A stretch of 64,000 nucleotides of DNA, from NCBI RefSeq assembly GCF_000702545.1, contig NZ_JNIO01000008.1, positions 1,736,001 to 1,800,000 on the forward strand, given 5' to 3'. The DNA comes from Selenomonas sp. AB3002 (GTDB lineage: Bacteria; Bacillota; Negativicutes; Selenomonadales; Selenomonadaceae). The notes beneath the pieces were generated by a model, which had not been told where the DNA came from, did not search any database, and saw nothing but the letters and a program-made list of their open reading frames with translations. Below, one piece after another: positions 1-8,619 of the stretch (its first letter is position 1; every line of letters starts with the position of its first letter). The translations under genes and the position numbers were made by a program.

Positions 1-1373
1 CATCTGCTATCAATACTCTTATTGCCATTTGCTTCTTCCTCTATTCTTTCTGCATCAGTTACTATCATATCCTTATCATCCAGTATACGGGCTTTGAGGA
101 AAATCAGCAACTCCGATTCTGTATGACTTCTGGAAGTATGCCTGAAAAAATGTCCCAACACGGGCAAATCCCCCAGGAAAGGTATCTTGGAAAGCCTTTG
201 GGCTTCCTCGCTGCCAATGAGTCCCCCTATGACCATGGTCTCCCCGTCCTTCAGGCGCACATTGGTATCAGCACTGCGGGTCTGGAAGCGGTAGGCCTTT
301 ATATCCTCCACGTATAATGGGGAGCTGACCTCCGTATGCACAGAGGCCGTGATATCGCCATCATCATTGACCCGCGGCGTGTAGCGCAGGATGATGCCTG
401 CCTTGCGGTACTTGATGGAATTGGTGGTGATATCGTTGGCAGTGGTCTGCTCCGGCACCGGCACTTCCCCGCCAATCTCAATCACCGCTTCATGGCCCTG
501 CAGGGTGGTGATATTGGGGCGGGACAATAGTTTCGCCTTGCCCGAAGTTACCAGGGCATCTATCTTGGCATCAAGATAAACATTATACCCCAAAACTCCC
601 GGTCCTATGCCGTAGCGGATGGTGCTGCCACCGGGGTCCTTGATATAGCTTTCCTGCTCCCAGCGCTGGCGCCAGCTGCGCTCAAGAGGCTGACGATGGG
701 ACTGCCAGCTCCATTCCACCCCCAAATCCCTGGAGGCGTCCTTGGAGATAGCCACGATCTTGGCCTCAAGGGAAACCTGTCTGGCAGGCACATCAAGGCG
801 TTTCAGGATTTCTTCCATGGCCCGTGCCTCGGCAGGCGTGCCGTAAAGCACGACAGAATTAGTAGCCGGGTCTGCCATGACCCTCAACCCTTCTGCATCA
901 TTTGCCTTAGGTTCCGGGTCTTTTTGACTACTTTTCCCTTTGCCCTCATTTTTATCATTCGCTGTACTTGCCGTTTCTCCTTTTTCTTCTAAAGAGATTT
1001 TTGCCATGCGGGCAATTACCCTGGGGTCGGCATGGCGCAGGGTATAAACATGAATGCTGCGGCTGCCCCTGCCAGGCAGGGTGATGAGGTAGACCCCCTG
1101 CTCCTTCAGGAGCACCAGTCCCTTGGCAGCAGCGATATGCTCGATGATTTCCTCCGGCTCGGCAGTGATGCTTAAGGTAACCGTGCCCCCTACAGCATCG
1201 TCCATCACCAGGTCAAGCCCGCCCATGCGGGCCGCCCCCAGCAGCAGGGAGCGGACACTGCCCTCGGCAGCCTGTATGGTCATAGGGGAAGCAGACACCA
1301 GCTTCACACTGCTTGACCAAAAGGAAAAGACCAGCAAAAATCCCAGCATGAATCTCCATAATGGTCTTCCCAT
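1..1373 (-). CDS. pilQ: Secretin (PilQ/GspD family), C-terminus cut by window edge
   Basis: Outer-membrane secretin channel of a type IV pilus or type II secretion system. My translation from ATG 1373 gives a signal-like N-terminus (basic, then LGFLLVFSFW). An STN-like region with the SVRSLLLGAARMGGLDLV stretch follows. Near the window edge comes the secretin hallmark IPFLGDLPVLGHFFR followed by ESELLIFLKARIL. That hallmark normally sits close to the C-terminus, so only a few tens of residues can be missing. An AGAGGG ribosome site precedes the start. The gene lies 19 nt after the pilP-like gene and is probably co-transcribed with it. PilQ versus GspD cannot be decided without the genes to the left. 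Confidence 0.85.
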   Translation of the reverse strand, partial: MGRPLWRFMLGFLLVFSFWSSSVKLVSASPMTIQAAEGSVRSLLLGAARMGGLDLVMDDAVGGTVTLSITAEPEEIIEHIAAAKGLVLLKEQGVYLITLPGRGSRSIHVYTLRHADPRVIARMAKISLEEKGETASTANDKNEGKGKSSQKDPEPKANDAEGLRVMADPATNSVVLYGTPAEARAMEEILKRLDVPARQVSLEAKIVAISKDASRDLGVEWSWQSHRQPLERSWRQRWEQESYIKDPGGSTIRYGIGPGVLGYNVYLDAKIDALVTSGKAKLLSRPNITTLQGHEAVIEIGGEVPVPEQTTANDITTNSIKYRKAGIILRYTPRVNDDGDITASVHTEVSSPLYVEDIKAYRFQTRSADTNVRLKDGETMVIGGLIGSEEAQRLSKIPFLGDLPVLGHFFRHTSRSHTESELLIFLKARILDDKDMIVTDAERIEEEANGNKSIDSR

Positions 1374-1392
1374 ATTTCATCATCCCTCTTTG

Positions 1393-1920
1393 TCATGGCA
1401 ATTCCAGCCATTTTTCTCCCTGGGGAGTGCTTACCAGCACCCGCCTGGCTTCAATGGCTGTCACCGTCAGCCCTTCTGTTCCCTCGCCTGCAGCCAGAGT
1501 CAGTGACTTGCCCCCGTACTCCACCAGCGCCAACTGTCCCGAAGCTCCTGAAATTATCCCCGTAAGTTTCGGTTCCTGCACTGACGGCGGTTTGAGTGCC
1601 GGCACAGGTGGAGGGGCCGGCAGCGCAGCAGGCCTTGCCTCCTGCCCGCCCCTTGGCACAGCAGGCTTTTTTCCCTCCGCAGACTTGCTCCTTTCCGCCC
1701 GTGTCTCATGAGTCAGCGTAAAGGGGTCTTTCAGTCCCTCTGAGGCTGCCGCCTGTTCACTGCCCCTTATGGCCTGGTGGGCAGGCCTTTCCTCTGGAAG
1801 TGCCGCCTTTTCCGGCAATGCCAGGGACGCTTCTTCCTCAGGCTCCGAAGCAAAGATGCCTCCTGCCAAAACTATTATCAGCAACAGGGCTGCCAGTCCG
1901 GATTTTTTCCAATCTTGCAA
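1393..1920 (-). CDS. pilP: PilP-like pilus assembly protein
   Basis: Predicted 175-residue inner-membrane-anchored periplasmic protein. It has an N-terminal hydrophobic segment (about residues 9-24), a long Ala/Pro/Glu-rich linker (about 25-110), and a small C-terminal beta domain reading PKLTGIISGASGQLALVEYG and ending GEKWLELP. This architecture and its place directly before a secretin match PilP, which docks PilMNO to PilQ. The start is a TTG at 1920 with GGAGG seven bases upstream. pilM, pilN and pilO are not upstream; pgi is. The assignment rests on architecture and neighbour, not on strong sequence recognition. Confidence 0.6.
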   Translation of the reverse strand: MQDWKKSGLAALLLIIVLAGGIFASEPEEEASLALPEKAALPEERPAHQAIRGSEQAAASEGLKDPFTLTHETRAERSKSAEGKKPAVPRGGQEARPAALPAPPPVPALKPPSVQEPKLTGIISGASGQLALVEYGGKSLTLAAGEGTEGLTVTAIEARRVLVSTPQGEKWLELP

Positions 1921-1946
1921 GGCCCCACCTCCATTTCCTGCATAGG

Positions 1947-1992
1947 AAAAGGGATGTCCCTAAGCCTTTTGGCAGCTTAGAGGCATCCCTTG
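1947..1992 (-). terminator. Intrinsic terminator after pgi
   Basis: Reading the minus strand, AAGGGATG and CTAAGC arms pair with GCTTAG and CATCCCTT around a loop, followed by TTTTCC. It lies 46 nt past the pgi stop and before the pilP-like gene, so the pilus genes probably have their own promoter. Confidence 0.7.
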
Positions 1993-2037
1993 AGATTTCT
2001 GCACTAATGAAGCTTTGTGAGTCTCCCCTAAAGCGCC

Positions 2038-3501
2038 TTAGCCCTTCTGGTTGGCAGCCTTGACCTCAGCCAGTTTCGGGCCCATGATGCGCTTGTAAGC
2101 CTCGACACCGGGCTGGTCGAATGCGTCCACATTGGCAAGCTCGCCCTCGTAAGCCACGCTCATAGCCAGCATGTAAAGAAGCTCGCCCAAATGATAGGCA
2201 TTGAGAGTAGGCAGAGTGAAGCAAGCGTTGTAGCGCTTGTTGGAAGCCAATGCATCCTCGTTGGACTTGCGGGCCACTTCCAAAGCCTGGCCCATGGTCA
2301 CGCCAGAGATATCAGAAAGCTTCTTCACATCCGGGAAGATATCCGGGATGGTCAGGTCTTTCTCCCAGTTTTCCAGGCGGATGAACTGCACCACCTTGTT
2401 CAGCTTGCCTTCCTGATGCTGCTGGGTCTGAGAATGCATATCCGTGGTGCCCACAGCCACCAGCGGAGTACGGCCGTAGCACACTTCCTTGCCATCCTTG
2501 TTGAACTGCTTGCCCAGGGACTCAGCCAGCAGCTGGATGTACCACTCGGACACAGACTTCAGGTAATCGCCATAAGGCATCATGACCTCGATATCACGGC
2601 CGTGCTTCTCGGAAGCAGCGAACTTCAGGGCAGCGTTCAGCATAGCCGGGTTCTGCCACAGGTCCTCGTTCTGGCAGGCCTTGTCCATATCACGGGCGCC
2701 TTCCAGGAACTTCTCGATGTCGAAGCCCACACAGGCAGCCAGGGTGAGGCCCACCTCGCAGAAGATGGAGAAGCGTCCGCCCACCCCATCGGGTACTGCA
2801 TACTGAGGCCAACCTTTCTCGATGGCCAACTTCTTCAGCAGGGTCTGCTTTTCCATGTTGGGGTCGGTGACAGCCACCACTTCCACATCGATATTGTCGA
2901 ACTTCTGCAGGGCATCGTAGATGACCATGAAGTTGGACATAGTGTCCAAGGTGCCGCCGGACTTGGAGATGACCAGCAGGAGCACCTTCAGGTTGCGCTT
3001 CTCATGGGAAGTGGTGACCTTGGCGCTGTTCTCCAGATAATGGATGATATCGCCGGTGCGGCGGGGGTCGATATTCTGACCGCTGAAAATGATCTTCGGG
3101 AAGCCCTTGCGCTCCTCCTTCGGCAGCTCATTCCAGAACTCGCCGCAGTGCACATCAAAGATAACCTTGTCACCCAGGAAGGAACCGCCGATACCCAGAG
3201 AAACAACGAAGTCCACATTGTCCTTCACATGGTCAGTGAGCTCCTGCAGGTGCTTCAAGGAGCTGGGGCTGTTGAGATGGCCCTCTTCGATGTACGGAAG
3301 CTGGGAGAAAAGGACCTTCTCCGGCTCACCGTCCTTGGAAAGATGAGCGCGGATAAAGCCCTTCTCGCGCATGACCTTCATGGCCTCATGAGCCTTCTTC
3401 AGGTCTTCCTCATAGCTCTTCAGATCAGCCTCGGTGACCTTGCCTTCACCGTACAGGTTATCATAGTCGAAAGTAAAGCCAGACTTCAGCTTCAAACTCA
3501 T
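2038..3501 (-). CDS. pgi: Glucose-6-phosphate isomerase
   Basis: Interconverts glucose 6-phosphate and fructose 6-phosphate in glycolysis/gluconeogenesis; cytoplasmic. The 487-residue product carries the PGI signatures: GIGGSFLGDKVIFD, the sugar-phosphate loop SKSGGTLDT, GGRFSIF, AESLGK with the catalytic glutamate, QHQEG with the catalytic histidine, and QPGVEAYK with the C-terminal lysine. ATG 3501 is preferred over a GTG at 3513 because AAGGAG (3513-3518) overlaps the GTG but is well spaced from the ATG. The gene is monocistronic by appearance, with a terminator downstream and the bioY terminator upstream. Confidence 0.95.
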   Translation of the reverse strand: MSLKLKSGFTFDYDNLYGEGKVTEADLKSYEEDLKKAHEAMKVMREKGFIRAHLSKDGEPEKVLFSQLPYIEEGHLNSPSSLKHLQELTDHVKDNVDFVVSLGIGGSFLGDKVIFDVHCGEFWNELPKEERKGFPKIIFSGQNIDPRRTGDIIHYLENSAKVTTSHEKRNLKVLLLVISKSGGTLDTMSNFMVIYDALQKFDNIDVEVVAVTDPNMEKQTLLKKLAIEKGWPQYAVPDGVGGRFSIFCEVGLTLAACVGFDIEKFLEGARDMDKACQNEDLWQNPAMLNAALKFAASEKHGRDIEVMMPYGDYLKSVSEWYIQLLAESLGKQFNKDGKEVCYGRTPLVAVGTTDMHSQTQQHQEGKLNKVVQFIRLENWEKDLTIPDIFPDVKKLSDISGVTMGQALEVARKSNEDALASNKRYNACFTLPTLNAYHLGELLYMLAMSVAYEGELANVDAFDQPGVEAYKRIMGPKLAEVKAANQKG

Positions 3502-3621
3502 CTTGCTCAACACTCCTTAGCTTATATAACACAAAACAACATATCTGCAAGTTATCATTCTATAACCTTTATCAGTATAACGCATTTTCTCCTATTTTGC
3601 CATAGGGAGTAACCGTTTAAC

Positions 3622-3666
3622 ACAAAAAAGCCTCATTGCGTCTGATTTTTTGCCACAATGAAGCTT
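3622..3666 (-). terminator. Intrinsic terminator after bioY
   Basis: On the minus strand AAGCTTCATTG pairs with CAATGAGGCTT (one G-T wobble) and is followed at once by TTTTTTG. It starts nine bases past the bioY stop. Confidence 0.85.
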
Positions 3667-3674
3667 GTATCTTC

Positions 3675-4235
3675 TCAATTCCTATTCACAGAAACAGTAT
3701 AACCGCCCTGCTTTGCCAACATCTTGTTGACTTTCACGCCTAAAAAAGCTGCCCCCAGAGACTTCATTATGTCCCCAGGAATAAAGGGCAGCACTGCCAT
3801 GGCCAGACCGGCCATGAGATCAACATCCATCAGCATCATCATGGATATGAGGCCGCCAAGGTAGGTGAGGGGAATGCCTATGACGATATTCATCACAGCG
3901 TAGCGCTTGAAGCTGATGTCCCTGCCCTTCAGCAGGCTCACCAGATAATAAGCCACAGGCCAGGCCAGATAAAAACCTCCCGTGGGCCCCAAGATCCTGC
4001 CCAGCCCTGCCGTTCCTCCCGGCAGGACCGGTATGCCTATGGCACCCAGGGCCAGATAGAGGCAGATGGCCAGAGCCGTTTCCTTGGGCGGCAGCACGAA
4101 AGCGGTGACACCGAAGGCCAGAGTCACCGCTGTAACCATTCCCGGCGTGAAAGGCAGCGGAAACGTGATATAAGCTGAAATGCAGCAAAAGGCCACGCAC
4201 ATGGCCACCATAGTTATCTTCTTCGTAGATTCCAT
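3675..4235 (-). CDS. bioY: Biotin transporter S component BioY
   Basis: Substrate-binding membrane subunit of an ECF-type biotin importer. The 186 residues are almost wholly hydrophobic with about six membrane segments. They include the family stretch ITFPLPFTPGMVTAVTLA near the N-terminus, LYLALGAIGIPVL, and the GPTGGFYLAWP block. The start ATG 4235 follows GGGGG with good spacing. It stands alone: no bioMN energising genes, biotin synthesis genes or visible BirA operator lie nearby, so it probably shares a general ECF module encoded elsewhere or acts solo. Confidence 0.92.
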   Translation of the reverse strand: MESTKKITMVAMCVAFCCISAYITFPLPFTPGMVTAVTLAFGVTAFVLPPKETALAICLYLALGAIGIPVLPGGTAGLGRILGPTGGFYLAWPVAYYLVSLLKGRDISFKRYAVMNIVIGIPLTYLGGLISMMMLMDVDLMAGLAMAVLPFIPGDIMKSLGAAFLGVKVNKMLAKQGGYTVSVNRN

Positions 4236-4269
4236 CCCGATACCCCCATAGAAAGGTCTTCCCTGAATA

Positions 4270-4320
4270 TAAAAAACGCTTTGCTTACAGTTCGATTATA
4301 CCCAACTGCAAGCAAAGCGT
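4270..4320 (-). terminator. Intrinsic terminator after the folate operon
   Basis: A 15-base arm ACGCTTTGCTTGCAG pairs with CTGTAAGCAAAGCGT (one wobble), followed by TTTTTTA on the minus strand. It lies just downstream of the folK/DHFR stop. Confidence 0.9.
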
Positions 4321-4342
4321 CAACCTTATATTTTAAAGAGGT

Positions 4343-5326
4343 TTACCGTATATACTTTTCTCTGACGTAACGCTCAAAGAGACAGCCTTCCCCTGTCGCC
4401 TGCTCCTTCAGGGCAAAGCCCTCCAGGACCGGCAGGAAGGCATCTGCTCCATAAGTTCCCTTCACTCTGGTTATATAAGCTTCTCCCGTGTATGGCAGCA
4501 AGAGTTGGTAAACCTCCGCCCCGCCTATGCACCAGAACTCCTTCTCCCCCTGCAGCTGCAATTCCCCAAGGCGATGCCAAAGGTCTTCAAGGCCTCCTGT
4601 CAGTTCAAAGCCTTCCCTGGCCGCTCCCGTCAAAGAACGGGACAGCACAAGATTCCTCCTGCCTGGCAAAGGCCCCGGCAGTGACTCCATGGTCTTCCTG
4701 CCCATGATGAGCACGCCCCCCATGGTCAGCTGGCGGAAGCGGGCCATATCTTCAGGCAGGCTGACAAGAAGCCTGCCCTCCCGGCCCAGGCCCCGCTCTT
4801 CATCAATGCAGGCAATAAGCTTCAAGGGAAAGGGATCAGAGCACTCTGCCGCGGGAAAAACTTCCTGACCTTCCCTGGGAAGAAGCTTCAGCCATTCCCC
4901 CACGAAACGCCCCTTGATCACCAGTTCAGAAGCGATATCTGCCAGGGGCACCAGCACAAAGGCCCGCTCTGTCAGATAAGGATGCGGCAGGCACAATTCC
5001 TCAGTGCAGGACTCCACGCCCTCCATGCAGAGCATATCTATGTCTATGGTGCGGGCTCCCCAATGCTCATGGCGCACCCGTCCCAGGTTCCTCTCTATCC
5101 TTTGGCAAAGATGCAGGAACTGCAGCGGCTCCAGTTCTGTACGAACTTCCGCGCAGGTATTGATAAAGCCAGGTTGGTCAGTCTTGCCCCAGGGAGCAGT
5201 TTCGTAAAAGGGCGCAACTTTCAGGAGTTCCGTTCCTTCCGCCAAAGCCAGCCGGCGCAGGGCCTCACGGATAGTCTCGCCCCGCTCTCCCAGATTAGCC
5301 CCCAGGCTCAAGCAGGCCTTCCTCAT
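4343..5326 (-). CDS. folK: Bifunctional HPPK (FolK) - dihydrofolate reductase fusion
   Basis: One 327-residue chain carries two folate enzymes. Residues 1-150 are hydroxymethyldihydropterin pyrophosphokinase: SLGANLGER, the FYETAPWG motif and the catalytic HWGARTIDIDML. Residues 168-327 are dihydrofolate reductase: LIACIDEERGLG, SLPEDMARFRQL with the acidic active-site pair, VLIMGRKTMESLPG, LPGRRNLVLSRS and CIGGAEVYQLLLP. The usual PWHLPED reads LVSLPED, so the conserved tryptophan is absent. The start overlaps the folB stop by four bases (ATGA), implying translational coupling. As the last gene of folE-folP-folB-folK/DHFR, it would make dihydropterin pyrophosphate and reduce dihydrofolate. 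Confidence 0.93.
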   Translation of the reverse strand: MRKACLSLGANLGERGETIREALRRLALAEGTELLKVAPFYETAPWGKTDQPGFINTCAEVRTELEPLQFLHLCQRIERNLGRVRHEHWGARTIDIDMLCMEGVESCTEELCLPHPYLTERAFVLVPLADIASELVIKGRFVGEWLKLLPREGQEVFPAAECSDPFPLKLIACIDEERGLGREGRLLVSLPEDMARFRQLTMGGVLIMGRKTMESLPGPLPGRRNLVLSRSLTGAAREGFELTGGLEDLWHRLGELQLQGEKEFWCIGGAEVYQLLLPYTGEAYITRVKGTYGADAFLPVLEGFALKEQATGEGCLFERYVREKYIR

Positions 5327-5685
5327 GCCCGTGACCTTTCAATGGACACTGCCGCATCCTTGAAGAGGCCCTTGATGGGAGCTTCCGGCTTGTGCAGGGT
5401 GATCTCCACCTTTTCCACCAGGGAAAAATCCTGCAGGATAGCGGCAGCAATGCGCTCTGCCACCGTCTCGATGAGATTCATCGGCTCTCCCTCCACGATT
5501 TCCTGCACTTTGGCAAAGACCTCGGCATAGTTCACAGTCTTGGACAAATCATCGCTTTGCCCCGCCTCCTGCAGGGAAAGGTACATCGCCGCATCCACGA
5601 TAAAGGGCTGTCCCGTCTGCCGTTCCTCCGGCAGGCAGCCGTGATAGCCAATGAATTCCATCCCCGTCAGCACAATCTTATCCAT
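5323..5685 (-). CDS. folB: Dihydroneopterin aldolase
   Basis: Cleaves 7,8-dihydroneopterin to 6-hydroxymethyl-dihydropterin and glycolaldehyde, feeding FolK. It is 120 residues, normal for the family, with GMEFIGYHGCLPEER, the glutamate-bearing TVNYAEVF segment, LIETVAERIA and the C-terminal VEITLHKPEAPI. Start ATG 5685 has GGAGG ten bases upstream. The gene overlaps folP by eight bases upstream and folK by four downstream. Confidence 0.93.
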   Translation of the reverse strand: MDKIVLTGMEFIGYHGCLPEERQTGQPFIVDAAMYLSLQEAGQSDDLSKTVNYAEVFAKVQEIVEGEPMNLIETVAERIAAAILQDFSLVEKVEITLHKPEAPIKGLFKDAAVSIERSRA

Positions 5686-6547
5686 TGATGATCGCCTCCG
5701 CCATTCTGATGGCCCGCAGATTTTCCTTCACATCATGCACACGCACAATATCCGCCCCCTTCAGGGCGCCTATCACCGAAGTGGCCAGAGTTCCCTCCAA
5801 ACGTTCGTCCACAGGCAGGTCAAGGGTCTTGCCAATCACGCTCTTGCGGCTGGTGCCCAAAAGCAAGGGATAGGCAAAACCATCTATCTCCGTCAGTTCC
5901 TCCTGACGGTTCATGACCATGAGGTTATCCTCCACCGTCTTGCCAAAGCCCACACCGGGGTCAAGAATCAACAGCTCCCGTGGAAGTCCCGCAGCTTCCG
6001 CTATCTCGATGGTACGGCGGAAGAAATCACGCTCTGCCGCTATGACATCGCCTTCATAAGCCTGATAATCCGTGCCCTTCTGGTTGTGCATGGCGATGAC
6101 AGGCACCTGGTACTGAGCCGCCACTTTGGCCATTTCTCCCGGTTCTTCCCTGTACTGGAGCCCCCAGATATCATTGAGGATATCCGCCCCCATTTCCAGG
6201 GCCGCTTCAGCTGTCTCCGCCTTGAAGGTGTCCACGGAAATAGGCAGCCGACACTCGGCAGACAGGGCCTTCAGATAAGGCGTGAGCCTTGCTATCTCCT
6301 CCTCAGCAGGCATGGGCACGAAGCCGGGACGGCTGGACTCGGCGCCGATGTCGATGATATCCGCTCCCTCTGCCTCCATCTGCCGGGCATGGGCCAGAGC
6401 CTCCTCAATCTCCACCCACCTGCCCCCGTCGGAAAAAGAATCGGGAGTCACGTTCAGGATGCCCATGATGAGCGTACGCTTGCCTAGTTCCAATTTTTTT
6501 CCCTTGCGCAGGTCATAATGCCTTTCCACCAAAGTCCTTCTTTTCAT
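5678..6547 (-). CDS. folP: Dihydropteroate synthase
   Basis: Condenses hydroxymethyl-dihydropterin pyrophosphate with p-aminobenzoate; this is the sulfonamide target. The 289-residue TIM barrel shows MGILNVTPDSFSDGG (pterin loop 1), ADIIDIGAESSRPG (loop 2), ISVDTFKAETAEAAL, ILNDIWGLQ, LLILDPGVGFGK, and RVHDV near the C-terminus. ATG 6547 is chosen because AGGGGG lies eight bases upstream; the frame stays open back into folE, but the extra residues are unlike the family. It lies 11 nt after folE. Confidence 0.94.
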   Translation of the reverse strand: MKRRTLVERHYDLRKGKKLELGKRTLIMGILNVTPDSFSDGGRWVEIEEALAHARQMEAEGADIIDIGAESSRPGFVPMPAEEEIARLTPYLKALSAECRLPISVDTFKAETAEAALEMGADILNDIWGLQYREEPGEMAKVAAQYQVPVIAMHNQKGTDYQAYEGDVIAAERDFFRRTIEIAEAAGLPRELLILDPGVGFGKTVEDNLMVMNRQEELTEIDGFAYPLLLGTSRKSVIGKTLDLPVDERLEGTLATSVIGALKGADIVRVHDVKENLRAIRMAEAIING

Positions 6548-6558
6548 CAGAACGCCCC

Positions 6559-7128
6559 CTATTTCTTCTCTCCTCCCAGCAGCAGCCAGGCCTGCTGATA
6601 AAGCCCCTTGTCCTTCAGAAAGTTGCCGGTGCACTCTGTGGTGACAGTACGTGCACCAGGTGCCAGATCACCCCGCATCATCATGCAGAGCTGCTGTGCT
6701 TCCACTGTCACCAGCACACCTTCCGCGCCTACTCCCTCGGCCACAGCCCCGGCAATCTGTCGGGTGAAACGCTCCTGCAGCTGGGGGCGGCGGGACAGGT
6801 GCTCCACCACTTTAGTGAACTTGCTGAAGCCTGCCACCAAACCCTTATGGGGCTGGTAGACAATGTCCACTTCCCCGAAGAAGGGCACCAGATGATGCTC
6901 GCACATGGAGTAAAAGGGAATATGCCTTACCGCCACCAGCCCTGCGGCATCAGACTCAAAGAGCTCCCCCCATTCTTCCTGCTCTACCGGTCCCAGTCCG
7001 CTGAACAACTGCCCATACATTTTGGCAACCCGCTCCGGCGTCTTTTCCATGCCCAAGCTTGTCAAATCAAGGCCCACATTATCCAAAAAATTTTCCATGG
7101 CTTTAGCTGCTGGATTATTATTTTCCAT
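6559..7128 (-). CDS. folE: GTP cyclohydrolase I
   Basis: First committed step of the pterin branch: GTP to dihydroneopterin triphosphate. The 189-residue protein has the zinc-binding MCEHHLVPFFG motif, KTPERVAKMY near the N-terminus, GLVAGFSKFTKVVEHLSRR, and EAQQLCMMMRG with the third zinc-ligand cysteine. ATG 7128 follows GGAGAG; a start at 7155 would lie inside the T-run of the preceding terminator. It leads the folate operon, yet the tatA terminator sits immediately upstream with little room for a promoter between. Confidence 0.94.
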   Translation of the reverse strand: MENNNPAAKAMENFLDNVGLDLTSLGMEKTPERVAKMYGQLFSGLGPVEQEEWGELFESDAAGLVAVRHIPFYSMCEHHLVPFFGEVDIVYQPHKGLVAGFSKFTKVVEHLSRRPQLQERFTRQIAGAVAEGVGAEGVLVTVEAQQLCMMMRGDLAPGARTVTTECTGNFLKDKGLYQQAWLLLGGEKK

Positions 7129-7153
7129 TGGCCAATCTCTCCATTCGTCTATC

Positions 7154-7178
7154 AAAAAAGCCTTCTCCTCCGGAGAAG
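7154..7178 (-). terminator. Intrinsic terminator between tatA and folE
   Basis: On the minus strand CTTCTCC-GGA-GGAGAAG forms a seven-base-pair stem followed by GC and TTTTTT. It separates tatA from folE by only a few tens of bases, so it may attenuate rather than fully end transcription. Confidence 0.8.
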
Positions 7179-7193
7179 ACTCGCTAGATTTAT

Positions 7194-7571
7194 CTACGCC
7201 TTATCAATTTTCTCCTGAGCTGCTGCCTGGCTGGCGGCAATCTGCTCCCGTACGGACTCCTGAGTAGGAGGCTGATAGGTAGGTACAGCCGGCTTTTCAG
7301 CCTCTGCCGTCTGGGCAGGAGCAGCCTGCTCAGTTGCTGCCGGGGCAGGCTGGGAAGCTACGGGCTGAGCTGCCGCATTCTGCACAGGGGGCTGGCTCTG
7401 ACTGGGGGATGGCTCGGCATTCAGAGCCTGGGTCAGGGCATTGGAAGCCTTCTTGAACTCACGCAGTCCCTTGCCCAGGGCGCGGCCTGCTTCCGGCAGC
7501 TTGCCGGGACCAAAGACTATGAGTCCCACTATCAGTATAAGAATAAGTTCTGGTACGCCGATACCAAACAT
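7194..7571 (-). CDS. tatA: Sec-independent translocase protein TatA/E type
   Basis: Pore-forming component of twin-arginine protein export. The N-terminus [20 protein letters not shown] is a single membrane helix. It is followed by the hallmark hinge [14 protein letters not shown] and an amphipathic helix (GLREFKKA). The remaining about 80 residues are a low-complexity Pro/Ala/Gln tail. ATG 7571 is favoured over a GTG at 7577 by the GGAG spacing. No tatC is nearby. The tail is longer than in minimal TatA proteins, so TatB-like function cannot be excluded. Confidence 0.88.
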   Translation of the reverse strand: MFGIGVPELILILIVGLIVFGPGKLPEAGRALGKGLREFKKASNALTQALNAEPSPSQSQPPVQNAAAQPVASQPAPAATEQAAPAQTAEAEKPAVPTYQPPTQESVREQIAASQAAAQEKIDKA

Positions 7572-7596
7572 CTGCACTCACTCCATTTGCTCTTAC

Positions 7597-8574
7597 TCAG
7601 TAATCACGGTCACCGATAAAATCTGCCACCATGATATATGCTTCCTTCACTTCTTTGGGCAGGGTGTCCGGCAGCACTGCCTTAGCCCGCTCCAGATATT
7701 CGTCAGCCTTTTCCTTGGCCTTGTCGATGCCATCAGTGGCCTTGACGATTTCCAGCGCCCTTTCCACATCTGCGGTACCCATTTCCGGGTCAGTGACAAT
7801 CTGCCGCAGGACTTCAGCCTCGGGGCTGACTTCCAGGGCACGGATCACCGGCAGGGTCACAATGCCCTGGCGGATATCATTGCCCGCAGGCTTGCCCATG
7901 GTTTCTTCAGTCTGAAGAATATCCAGCAAATCGTCGGTGATCTGGAAAGCCATGCCTATGCAGTGGCCATATTCAGCCAGCTTTGCCCCTTCCTCGGGGG
8001 TAAGGCCGCCCACTTCTGCGCCCAAATCACAGCAGATTTCCAGGAAGTCAGCTGTCTTTTTCTGGATGCGGCAGAAGTAATCCTCATAGCCCCGGGAGGC
8101 CTGGTACACTGCATTGTCCTGAATGATCTCACCTACACTGAGATTGCAGACCAGCTCTGCCAGACGCACAGATACCCTGTTGCTGTAGCCGGCAGCAGCG
8201 ATGAGGCTGAAAGCCCGGGCGAAAATATAGTCACCGGACAAAATTGCCACCTGATTGCCCCACTTGGCATTGGCAGTAGGCTCTCCTCTGCGGGTATCGG
8301 AAGAATCTATCACATCATCATGCACCAGGGAAGCCGTATGGATAAGCTCCAAAGCCACCGCCAGGGGCAAAGTGCGCTTGAGGTCAAATTCCTTCCCCCC
8401 CCGGGCAGACAGCAGGCACAAAGCAGGCCGCAGCCGCTTGCCCCCGGAAGTCACCAGATGGGTGCCCACCTCATTGACCAGTTCCTCCTCAGAAGAAACA
8501 GCCTGCAAAAGCTCCTCTTCCAGTACCTCCAAATCCTTTTTTATCACATCAAACATAGCGTTTGGCAAATCCAT
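7597..8574 (-). CDS. Polyprenyl diphosphate synthase (heptaprenyl/octaprenyl type)
   Basis: Long-chain trans-prenyltransferase making the side chain for menaquinone-type quinones or related lipids. The 325-residue product has GGKRLRPALCLL, the first aspartate-rich motif LVHDDVIDSSDTRRG, and the second aspartate-rich region FQITDDLLDI, both intact. Chain length cannot be read from sequence. The start is uncertain: ATG 8574 has its AGG very close, and an internal ATG at about 8553 (MFDVIKKD) fits the family equally well. It is 25 nt upstream of tatA. Confidence 0.9.
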   Translation of the reverse strand: MDLPNAMFDVIKKDLEVLEEELLQAVSSEEELVNEVGTHLVTSGGKRLRPALCLLSARGGKEFDLKRTLPLAVALELIHTASLVHDDVIDSSDTRRGEPTANAKWGNQVAILSGDYIFARAFSLIAAAGYSNRVSVRLAELVCNLSVGEIIQDNAVYQASRGYEDYFCRIQKKTADFLEICCDLGAEVGGLTPEEGAKLAEYGHCIGMAFQITDDLLDILQTEETMGKPAGNDIRQGIVTLPVIRALEVSPEAEVLRQIVTDPEMGTADVERALEIVKATDGIDKAKEKADEYLERAKAVLPDTLPKEVKEAYIMVADFIGDRDY

Positions 8575-8619
8575 CACCTACAACAATCATAATTGCTTGA
8601 CACATTCTATTATTTTACT

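Noticed and set aside
2191-3612. 473-codon open frame antisense to pgi
   Set aside because: Same codon-bias artefact opposite a certain gene; no family resemblance.
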